Below, piece by piece: positions 1 through 12,506 of a stretch of 40,000 nucleotides of DNA. The stretch is from Halisarca cf. caerulea (taxonomy: Eukaryota > Porifera > Demospongiae > Chondrillida > Halisarcidae), in the NCBI GenBank assembly GCA_963170055.1, contig CAUJGJ010000324.1:677501-717500 (forward strand). Reading direction: 5' to 3'. Numbering within the stretch: position 1 is the first letter of the stretch; each line of letters starts with the position of its first letter. Under the pieces are notes generated by a model. That model did not search any database. It was not told the DNA's origin and saw only the letters and a list, made by a program, of their open reading frames with translations. Position numbers and translations under genes: made by a program.

Positions 1-232
1 TCAATTGATGTCAATTGGTAGGGTAAGTGGCTAAAACTAATCAACTCTAGATGAGACTGTACACACCAACAGTAAACAGTGAATGGTTGCCAGGATACAA
101 ATTAGTTATATCCTGTCCAGGTGTGCTACAGCAGAAAATACAGTGCTGATGACCTCGGGCTTCGCCCTCGGTCAGTCAGCACTGTATTTCTGCTGTAGCA
201 CACCTGGACAGGATATAACTAATACATACATA
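1..232 (+). repeat. Hairpin-containing repeat, left copy
   Basis: It contains a near-perfect 124-bp palindrome (101-224), arms starting ATTAGTTATATCCTGTCCAG, centred on CTCGGGCTTCGCCCTCGG. It is preceded by about 100 bp that is also shared, inverted, with 4409-4629. The left end may be cut by the window edge. Confidence 0.85.
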
Positions 233-386
233 TTACAACATAAGAATGTATGTATGCACACCTACGTACGTAGTAATGCATAAAAGAAGCAAAAGAAGGT
301 CAATTGATGGCCACATACTACGGAATACTCATGCACTATGTATGCATGCATTCACAATACGTACATACATACATACATGTACACAC

Positions 387-1430
387 CTTCAAGTCTTCTG
401 AGACAACAGTTGCTGTGTCACAAGTCGAGCAGGTGTCAGAGATGGTGGTAGACAGAGCACTTGACGCAGTCTCCAACAGTGACAACTGCTGTTGCTCTAA
501 AGAGTCAAGATAGTCACGCGAGAAGAAGGTTCCATGAGACCTGGCCTTGTATTCGCTGCACTTGTCCTTCAACTCCTGTACCTTCATATATAACAGGAGA
601 CAGAGAGATTTGTATACTCAAACATGAAAGCTTAAAGACAGCTGACATACCTATGCATTGTCATAATAAACAGATACTTGCATTTATGTATATGTAAAAT
701 AGCACTGATAGTGGTTTCATACACATGTGAGCACACACACACACATACGTACACACACACAAACACACACACACACACACACATACGTACGTACGTACGT
801 ATGTGACATATACGGTACTTTTCACAATAAACTGGACGACGAACGGCGGTCAAACGGGCGGCCAATCAACGGATGTACACCGTACACTCGCCAGACGTAC
901 GCCGTACGGACGATAGGCCAATAATAATTACGTCATTATTGCAAATTGATAGCGGTTCGCTGGAATCAGTTTTCCGAGCAAGAATGGCTTATTTTAGGAA
1001 CGAAAAGTAACGAATTTCGTTTCAAAGTGCAAAGACAAAAGTCACAAGCCAATTGCGAAAGCGTCAGATAGAGAAAAAACCGCGTAGGCACAAACAACAC
1101 CCGTACGTATGCCGTACGTACAGCGGTCAATGCCCGGTCAGTCACTGTAGGTACACAGTTTGACCGCCGTTCGTCGTCCAGTTTTTTGTGAGAAGTACCG
1201 TATATGTACATAGTCATATAATGGTATATGTGAATAGAGCACATATACCAACAAGTTAGCAAACATAATGCACGTAAATACGTACACACTGACAAAGACG
1301 TACGTACTTGGGCTAGCCAACCAGACTCAGAATCCTGTGGTAGATTGCTATTCTGTAAAGAAGCAAAGCTAACAATCACTACCTGCCAACATATGTATGT
1401 ACGTAAACACTGTACATATACACAAACACG

Positions 1431-1484
<54 letters not shown>

Positions 1485-4400
1485 CACAGGATACAGCAAA
1501 TAAAATTTGAATAGTGTATATTCATGATGTACGTACAAAATGTACATACGTATAAACACGTGAATTTATGCCAGTCTTGTGTTGTACCTTAGCAGACTGG
1601 TTCGATTGCAACCAAGCACCTCTAATGTACTTGGACTGGTCCGGTGACTTGTAATTGGACTTGTATTCAGTAGCATTAGGGATACTGCCAGAGAATGGGC
1701 AATAGAAAGGACAATAAAGGTCAGTAAATATTGACTTTAGACTGATACAATCACAGCAAACATGCGTACATACAAACAAATGTAATATAAAAGAGTTAGG
1801 TACTAAAAGAAAGGCTGACTACGATACTGGTACAAGTGCTTACGTATGTACGTATATACGTACGTATGTATCTAATGCTTTGGCTAAGGACTATCACAGC
1901 ACACATACATACGTACATAAGTTCGTATGTATGTACACACATGCATCATATGTAATAGTTGTATTCTGCCTTGGTGTGCTACATCAGCCATAAAGTGCTA
2001 ATTAATTGACCGAGGGCACAGAACTATTCATGGTGGAGCAAACACTGCAAAATGTGACATTTGACAACTACTAATTAATGAGGCATGAATGGGTTTTGGC
2101 TGGCAGGAGATTGACAAGACCCTTGACCTGGGCTACATCAGAGTAGCAGGGCTACATCGTGGATGTAAGCCCGTGGTACTCTTTGATCCACCCAACTTTC
2201 GCCCCCACACCATGACACATAACCTCATATAGCACGACACAAACCTGTGTGTAAAAGTTCTATAGTAGAATTCAGGGAGCCAAGCTGAGGGTCAGGCTAT
2301 GCAACACCATGCACCAAATCAGTGTTTCCCCAGAAATACTCCAAAGCATGCAAAATATTGTGTAACCACACACATATGTACGTACGTACGTACATATGCA
2401 CATACATACATACACAGCAGTGGTAGAAATAACATTTGGACTTTGCTAGGACAAATGGCTGACCCAGTATATCTTTGTAGGACATTTTGAAGATTGGTCG
2501 GCCATCTCTAACCATCAGAGATTATGTACGTACGTACGTATGTACATGTGTACATACGTACGTATGCACGTATGTATTACAAAGGAATCTTCATCATTGA
2601 ACCTTGAGATTGGCAAAATAAATTGCCATTCAACAGAAATAGCCTATAACAGAGACTCAGCTCTCAGTTATATACGTACGTACGTATGTACGTACAAGGT
2701 GCTTTAATAGAGATATACACATAATCCAAATTCAGAACACACATTTATACAAAGTGGACAGGCATGACAGTAAGGTGCTCCGAAAGAACATCATCACATA
2801 CACAAAAGAAATCTGTGTTTACAGATTAAGATACCCTGGGAGAACACAAAAATACTCTAATTCCATACATACCATGTGGTTTTAGGCATGCTCATCTTGA
2901 TGGGGGAGTGTCGCTGGAGTCTGGGGTCACTTGGACTGTGGAGGCGAGGTGGGGTCCCAGCTGGGGGCAGGGAAGCTGGACTGGAACCTAGGTAAGCACG
3001 TTGGGTGGGTACAGAATGGACTGCTAAACAAGCACAATGTGAATAAAACACAATGGAGCATGCACACATGCACGTAGGTGGAACAAGAGTTACATCTACA
3101 GGAGTGTCCACGCTTCAGGCATTTGGAATAGAGGGGTTCCAATGTATACGCACATACGTACGTACATATGTATGTACGCATCTGGGGGTGGAATACTGAG
3201 TAGAGTCCTCCCCCTTCCTTTACTCCCAAAACAAACTTGTGAAACCCAATAGGTACATATGAATAAATTGGCAAAGATCACAAAATACACCAAATCACAC
3301 ACACACACACAGACACACCTTTCAAGTTCTTAGGTGGGTTGTCTGGAGACGTCTGTAAAAAAGAAACAACAAGTGCTCAGCTTACACTTATCACATGTTT
3401 AGCCATAGACCCTATAACTATGGTTTAGCTAACAAGGCCACCTCAAATAACAAGCTGATGGTCTTCAAACTAAACTGAGGTAAAGTGATGACTTCATTTT
3501 ATATGTGTACATACGTACGTATGTACGTATGTACACGATACGCAAAGGCCCAAAACATATAAACGCATACGTATGTGCATACATACAATCTGACTTGCCT
3601 ACAACTACGTACATACGTACTATAATCAGTGGTATAAATACAATGTCAATAAGGCAACTTATGCATTGCGTATACAAATTCACAGGCACATAGACACATG
3701 CCTGACATACGTATATACATACACGCGTATGTACGTACGTACATGTATCAAGGAAAAGTCGACAGGAAATCTCCAAATATGTACATACGTACGTACATAT
3801 CCTCAGCAGTATTGACATTCATAGAGCACACAACCGTGTACATACAATATGCCCTCCTAAATGAACATCTTTGTGGTGAATGGGAAAAGGTTCACACATC
3901 CAGAGTATTTCCATCAACAGAGCATTATCACATGGTAAATGTTGAGGATATAAAATATATTCTTTGAACCAGGATATGGGGCCCAATGTACAAACGTACG
4001 CATGTATGCACACTTACAGACTAGAAAGACACATACGAATGTACGTATGTACATATGTATGCACGTACATACGTATGTCCATGAATATAACACACATTTG
4101 TACGTACGTATGTACATGAATACAACATACGTATGTACATATGTTTGTATGTACGTACGTTGAGTGGCCACATTTTGAACTGTTGCCTGTATTCAGTGGA
4201 CAGGGGAATGGACCTCCATCTTCTCTGTTGAGGATGTTTCCTGTGCTTTGACCTGTGTTTGTGTCTGTGTTGGTGTTTACTGCCCTCACGTCTGTGCTCA
4301 CCTGCAGTGGAGTTGCAGGGTTACTGAATAAAGCACCAGAACAATGAAATACCCACATGCATCCCACATTATGCATAAATGCAATGCAAACGTACGTATG

Positions 4401-7400
4401 TATATGTATTAGTTATATCCTGTCCAGGTGTGCTACAGCAGAAATACAGTGCTGACTGACCGAGGGCGAAGCCCAAGGTCATCAGCACTGTATTTTCTGC
4501 TGTAGCACACCTGGACAGGATATAACTAATTTGTATCCTGGCAACCATTCACTGTTGACTGTTGGTGTGTACAGTCTCATCTAGAGTTGATCAGTTTTAG
4601 CCACTTACCCTACCAATTGACATCAATTAGGAAGTGTGCGTATATCAGTGACCTGTGCTACATCTCAAATGTCAGCACACTTTTTCCTTTGATCCACCCA
4701 TAATTTGCCCCCACACCAGGATATAAGCAAGTACGTATGTGCATAGACGTATGTACGAATAAAAATATCACATACGTATGCACAGCATACACACACATCA
4801 GTGAAGCATGAGCAAAATTGAGCGTGTATACGTACGTAAGTACATATGTACATACACACATACGTATGTACACACGTACGTACGTACAGGTTGCATACAC
4901 TCATATCCAGACATACGTATGTACATACGTACGTACATACACACAATGCAGATGTGCGTACACCTACGTAAGTACATACGTACGTACTAACGTATGTGCT
5001 ATGTTATATGCACAAATACTTAACATACGTACGTACGTACGTACATGTGTATGTACTTACCATGTTTTCTGATGTTAGCTTGATTTTCAGTGTTACCATC
5101 ATCCTCTCCATCATCGGAAACACCATTTTCTTTTGAAAGTAGCAGCCGTGGTCTTTCTTTCTCTTCTTTAACGATGGGTTTGTTCCCTACGACTTTATTT
5201 CTGTACAAAGAAAAATCAACAGAACAAGCAACTGAAGTCAACCAATAACTAGAGGCTGCTGCTCGGAAAAGATAGAAGTGCATGCATACATGTATGTACA
5301 TGTACAGTATGTACGTACGTACGTATGTAGACGAGTATTCTTGGAAATCTGCATAACAAAGACCACTCAATGGACCACGTGAGTGTGGTCTCTATAGACA
5401 GGTGGTCCTTATGTAGAGGTGCAGTAATATTGATTCAGTGGTTCCTGGACCAGCCCGCAGTGGTCTATAGACAGGTGGTCCTTATGTAGAGGTGTAGTAA
5501 TATTGATTCAGTGGTTCCTGGGCCAGCCTGTGGGGGTGAAAATAACAGCTGGCCATTGGCCGACCTCATTTACCTTGGACTGACCGTTCAAAAATCAAAG
5601 CGATCTGATATTTGGCCTAACAGGGCTCTTGTTTTGTTCCCACGTCATAAGATACTGGTTACGCACATTTCAGGTTACAAGCAGGAACAGTAGAAACATA
5701 CGTAGAAAGTTTGAATCATTGATAAAGTAACTATATTAATCTTGTTCAGTAGAAAAAATCCCACCCATTGTCAGAATGGAGCTTCTCGATAAACAATTTG
5801 ACATTGCAGGCAATCATTTTATTAGTCTTTAGCAAGCATGCATATGGCACACAAACGTGTATACAAGATGGCAACAGCGATGGCTGGTGGTCAAAAGCGT
5901 GCAAGTGGCATGGAGCTGGGTTCAAACGCTTCCAGCTCCACATGTAAAAGCCCCAGACAAGTGACTAAAGCAACTTTTATGAAGTGGAAAAGGGAATTTG
6001 AGAAGGACTCCCCCTCACTTACATGGTTGAAAGTGGACATGGACCAAAACGACAAAAGGTTTGATACAATTTCTGCACAATTTTGTATTCCACTAAAAGC
6101 CAAAGGAGTTAAACTAGCACAATCAACTGACGAGGTAGAAGAAATCGTTGAATATGCAACATCTTACGTACGTACCTCTGAATTGGTTCTGAAAGTTACA
6201 GAAAAATTTGGCAACAGTTATTCACATGTACTGATTCCGACAAATGGATGAACACACTGCATCTAAGTGAACTGCTGTTTACCGCTAAAGTTGAACGCAC
6301 ATTTTCTATTTTTAAAATTATTAAGAATGAGCGCAGATCCACTCTGAACTGTTCTACACTTCATGGCTCACTGGAAGTGTACGTTGAGGATCCAAACTCA
6401 GAAATTTATCAGCAGAGTCTGCTGGTGGAGGGATACCACATTAGGCAGGAGAGTTAACCGGCAGTCTCGTAAGGAGTATCAAAGGAGGCAAACACTGCCT
6501 GATTCAGATCAGGAGTCTGAAACAGAACTGGGACTTGATGATTGGGACCACTGGTTTTCTGATCACCAAACAGAACAATAAATTCGGTTTGATTTCATTT
6601 CTAACTGATTTTGAATTTGATTTCAGAATTGAATAATAATGATTGCAATTCCTGTGTGATTCAGAACTTGCTGCTATTGCATCAAATCAAATCATGAAGT
6701 GCGGTAGCACTCTGACTGTGTGAATTGACACAAAAATTAAATCGAGTAGCTACATGTACGTATAGCACAAACACTAACTGTAAAATAGACTTTAGATTTT
6801 GTAATTTTTTTATTGGAAGTAGCAGAATTTAATGTCTGAACAAGAGTCATGATCGTCGATCAAGATTAAAAGTGGTCTGACAAAGTTCAGACCCCATCAT
6901 GGAAGTTATTTTCACCCCTGAGCCTGCAGTGGTCTCTATAAACTAGTGTTGTGGCCATTACAGGGGTATCACAATCAACTACCATTGCAATTATCTCGGT
7001 ATCAAAGCAGTACAATTACCATTACCACTAAAGATCTCCACTAAAGTAATCCATTACCATTGCAACTACGTACGTACATTTCTACAATTGCAATTACAAT
7101 TACTAATTACAGATAACATATTCCTGGATGCTTGCAAAAGTTATTACACCCTACCGAGATTTCATATATGTGGTGATCTAAATCATGTGATGGATGTTAT
7201 TTTCCCGTTTCCACCAGCCACCAGGTTAACTTAGCACAGAAAATAACCTGAAACTATCAAAATCTACCTTCTTATGGGGGCAAAATATATCCACAGATAT
7301 ACACAATATCCATCACAGTAGTTGCATGGTAATTGTGTACTTTGATGCAAATAGCAAAAGAATACTAACCACCATTAGAACTACTCTGAGACTGAAGCAG

Positions 7401-10400
7401 CTCCATTACAGGAAAATGTATACCTAATTACAATTGATTACGATTACTAATTACCATTACCACAATACTGCTATAAACAGGTGGTGCTTGTATTCAGGTG
7501 GTCTTTAAGGTATGTTTACTGTACAAATACGCACCTACACACTTATATGCATATGGACCCAAACATGTACACACATACATAAATGTCTGTTTGAATTTTT
7601 GTTTAAAGGCTTGTGTACTCACACATGCATACATGCTGTGCATCACATCCACATGCATAAAAACATTGCTCCCCAATTGCAGTCCCCAACCCCGCCTGCA
7701 GCCTAGTTACATGCGGTACAAGAAATAATAAAGTTGACGTAAAACAAGCGTGGTGCGCTTCTATGGACGTCCTATTTACGGACCGTTTTACACGCCTGAT
7801 TTTTTTTCTGATGGAAGATTTATGGGCAGATAAATGGGTACGTGCACATGAGGAGAAATCTACAGGAACAAAATCAACATGAAGTGCAATTTCTTTTGAA
7901 ATTCAAGCGTTCAAATCAAGGTATCATCTTCTAAAGGAAAGGATGTCTTTCCAAATGTTTATCGTAAGCTTGTAGTGCAAGTGCGTATGAGATTCGTGGT
8001 GGGTATGAGACAGCCGTGAGAATGCCACGCTGGCCTTAAGTCAGCATTTTCAAAACCTTCTTAAGATTGTCGAAGGAAATCAAAACCGAAGGAGGAGAAT
8101 TCCACTACATTCTTCCATGAAAACGCTCACAGCTACTTATCGAGGATGTTCATACGCAGCCACCATTTTTATGATGTGTCATATAGTATTGTGCAACCGT
8201 AATTTTGTTGAATTCTTACGAAGTGTGCTACGGGTGTAGTTTTCACAAACAACAGACATTTTATGCCTGAAATTACAGACGTAATTTGGCAGTCAAACGT
8301 CAACTTTATTATTTCTTGTACCGTACATACATTCACACCTTTACATACGTACATAATATCATAATCAATACAAAACACACTCAACTATGTACGTATGTAC
8401 TGCATGTATGTGTGTACAGTCAAAGCTCGCTTATCCGCACACATGTGTTCTGGATGAAATAGCAGATACAGTCAGGAGACAGGATAAATGAGGGAGTAGT
8501 AGTATAGTGTACAGTAGGATTATTGCAGATTTGCTCCAATAAAAAATACTGGAGAAGGTGAGGAAACTGGATATCTGAAGTATATACGGATAAGCGAGGT
8601 CTCACTGTACATACGTACAAACATACATGTACGTACGTACATACGTATGGAGGTGGTTGTACATTTGCCAAACTATACACTATGAATGTACATATCTCAC
8701 TCAAAGACTTGTCCTGGTCTCTCCACCTCTTGTTGAGTGCTTCGCTCAATCTGTTGACGTTTGAGTTCACTGTCTGCCCCCAGCATGGGAGAAGGATCAC
8801 CTTGGTCCTTCCAGTTGTACTGCAGAGCATACTCTGACAAAGGAAGCTTTAGGGGGTTATTAATCTCCCTCAACTTTTGAAACTGCAGGAACTTTTGTCT
8901 CTACATATGTACAGTATGTAAAAACACATTCACGGTGTACGTAGCATGCACAGAACAAATATGTACGTACCTCAAATACATACATACGTACGTATGTATG
9001 TGTGTACATGAATGCCTAATCTCTACTTCCTTCATATCATTTTGATCAGGTTTGCAACATGTACGTACGTATGTACGTATGTACGCGTTTGAGAAAACAC
9101 AACATGATAATTAAGATATTAATATGTGTATGTACATGTATACTTGGACCTTTAGCACAAAGTATGTACGTATGTACGTACATACAAGCACATGTACGTA
9201 CGTACACGTGTCATATGATGTGCGTATGTAGACATGCATGCATGTAGTACTGTTGCCGCAATCCTATTATGTATGCATAATCCAGTCAAAATTTTCATGT
9301 ATTGTAGTGTTATTGGGTCATTGTGCAATGCTATTGTGTTGTTTCGTAATGTACGTACGTATGTACGTAGTTACAAATAGTGTCAAAGGACGGAATTAGT
9401 GCAGTCAAAAAGCTATTTCACAGTAGTTACAAATTATTGCCATTCTCTTGTAAGGAATCTGTAATTCTACATACGTATATGGTGTCAATTGATCCTAGCA
9501 GTGTAATCCAATACAAGGTGCAGGAGAGGGTACTGGGTGGTCGGTACGCCCATGGGGAGAGGTCATCTAAAGGATAATTGCGTGCATTCCTTGCAAATGA
9601 ATTCACCACAGAAAGGGTTCACTCCAAGTACAAGCCGCAGAGAATCACTCGGGCATTCTAAGCTGCTATCATAAGGATTCAACGGCTGTAGCTTGCTGTT
9701 CCTACCACTTTGCATACGTACACTACAATCACACGTACGTACGTACGTAGATTGTTTGTTATACATGTGTATTTGTTGTAATTTGCCCATACAGTGTAAT
9801 CCCTCTAATCCACCCACCTACATAATCTGCCAAGCCCGCTAAACTGCCTTAGTCTCCAAAAACTAATAATACATACGTATGTACCCTGAGTTGTATGTAG
9901 TCAACCAATACCCTGAGTTGTATGTAGTCAACCAATACCCTGAGTTGTACGTACTGTACGTATGTACAGTGAAACCTCTCTAGTCTGCCACATTTGGGAA
10001 TGCCAGATTTGTGGTGGATTGGCGAGGTTGGCGGACTAACAAGGTTTGAGCACAGTACATGTACGTATATGATCTGTTTTTGGAGACCAGGGCGGATTAT
10101 AGGGGGTGGATTACAGACGCTTCACTGTACTGTACTTATGAATCAAAGATCCTGTAATGGTTCAGTAATAACAGTACTATACATACATTCATTATTCTAC
10201 CGTAGTGTGTTTACAATATGTACAATACATAAAGTTTTGTGTGATGACTACCACACATGGGTATCACAATATCATGAACAGTAGAATCTCATTAGGAAGA
10301 ACACTGTCAATGAGCAATACCTGGTTAGGAAGTGCAAGGATATGATACCCCAGCTTATAACCCACAATACTAATCTACAGTATATGGTTAGCAAGTATTA

Positions 10401-11211
10401 CTGATAGTGAGTAGCGATTTCAAGGGTCCCCAGGTGTACTCACTAACGAGGTTTGACTGTACAATTATAAGGATAATGACATATGCAGGGTGGTCACCAG
10501 AGAGAAAATGAAAGAGGGTGCATGGCGTTTGTGTTAGCCAGTAGTAGGCTAGTGCACAGCTGCCAATATGATGGTGTCACTTCCATACTATTTAATATCT
10601 TGTAATGGGGGAAATTCACTCAAAGTACGTATATGATATGCACAGCGTCAGCTTTACCTGATCTATCGACTCAAAGTACCTAAACAGAGAATGAATGACT
10701 CTACTAAAATAAAAAAAAATGGTTTAAGCCAAAATTTAAGGAGGGTGGCCCACCCTGCTTAAAAGGGTTGGCGAGAACACTGCATACGTATGTATGTACA
10801 GATTCGTTAATAGAGGGTTCAATTGTACCACTAACATACGTACTTGTATAAGGATAATGACATAATATTATGTGCAGTTCGTATGCATCACGTTGTCAAG
10901 TTTAAACTCACTTTCAACTCTGTTGTTGACTTCCCCACAGAATCAACTGGATCAATAAGAGCATTAACAGTGCTGGAGAGCAGCGGCTTTCTTCGATGGC
11001 GATCAGGAGATTTACGTTTCCCCTGAAACGCGGGCTCCCTGGTGACAGCCAAGTCCATTGAGCTCAACCCAGCCACACCGCATAAACCACTGCCAAAACC
11101 AAAGGGTTGGTAGGATCTCTGGTACTCTGACACACTCTGTAAGAGGCAGCACAAGGGAAACATACGTACGTACGTACATATGTATGTACATGCAAGTAAG
11201 TACACACACAA

Positions 11212-11244
<33 letters not shown>

Positions 11245-12468
11245 AAAAATTTTTTTTTGCAAAGCAATGATTCACATCCACACAAATGTATGTACGTGAA
11301 TACGTACATACGTACGTAAGTACATTATAGCATCCATTACCAATGTGATGGCACAATTATACAGCGATTTTATACTGCATAAAAGTGGGTCACCAACTAG
11401 TCGTGAGTTTATACTTGGAAACCTACAATTTCATGCAAATACCTCTCTGTAATGCTCCTTGGAAAGCTATACAAAGATTTACATATACATACGTATATGC
11501 TCTAAATTGAACCTGAAGGAAGCCAATCTTCAACATCGCGAGAAGTACGTAAACTTAGCATTGTAGCCGAGAAAGCCTATGTACTGCCGATTCCTTTGAC
11601 AAACTTGATATTTAGGGCTCAAATTACTTTGTCAAATTCCTAAAAGCAAAGAAGAACACTTGCCCAAAGTTCACAAACAGATGCTCACTCGGGTTGTATG
11701 GCATACAAAATACAATCACCCTGGGCTTTTCACATGCCATACAACCCGTGCACCTTTGCCTTAACTACTAAACATATCATGATATACGTACGTACACGCA
11801 GATGGTCCACACATACGCACAGTATATATACGTACATACGCATGTACGTATGCAGCACCACAGTTGTATATTCTATGAAACAATAGGTACATGCGTACAT
11901 GTACATAAGTATACGTACACACGCTATACATACGTACATAGAGATGTACGTATGTACGTAGGTACGTAGGTGTACGTACTTGTCCAAACACATTCAGTTT
12001 ACATACGTACGTACGTACATAAACATACGAAAAAACACATGGTATTAAAAGTACACTATTCCATGTTCACAGAGTCAATGAGTGTGGAATACCATGCTGC
12101 TTCTAGGCAAAAAATCCTATCCATCCATCATATGTGTACGTACATACGTACGTAAGTACGACCATACTGCACACATAATATATGACCAAAGAACAAAATA
12201 GTAAGGGCTGGCATTCTTCTATCAGTATAATATCACACCCTCACATACTGTCGAGTGCTCAGCACAATTTGTCACCTACGTATGTCTAGGTACCTTGATA
12301 AGGACCCTACGTACATACGTACGTATGTACGTACATAATAGATTCTAAAATACGTACGTAAATACCCCATCGTCACGGACAAGATGATAATCCCATCTAC
12401 GTATGTACTTACGCATGTACGTACATATATTCATTGATGCACACACATACGTACATACATACACACAA

Positions 12469-12506
<38 letters not shown>

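Noticed and set aside
2297..2520. Minus-strand piece starting MADQSSKCPTKIYWVS as an extra MDM1 exon
   Set aside because: Exon 7 (ends in phase 2) joins directly and in phase to exon 8 at 1684 with conserved motifs, so no additional exon is needed.
1..4629. A single 4.6-kb transposon bounded by the inverted 220-bp repeats
   Set aside because: MDM1 exons lie between the repeats and continue in phase on the right of them (5200-5061), so the repeats are better read as two separate insertions or an inverted duplication in introns.
3465..5072. Several frames of 80-120 codons rich in Tyr-Val-Arg-Thr and Tyr-Ile-His
   Set aside because: They are translation of CGTA/CATA arrays. Only the short MDM1 exons inside are supported.
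9380..9817. Opposing frames on both strands (plus 9380-9577; minus ending LGVNPFCGEFICKECTQLSF)
   Set aside because: No MDM1 similarity, no matching splice phase and no recognisable transposase motif. Probably an old repeat.
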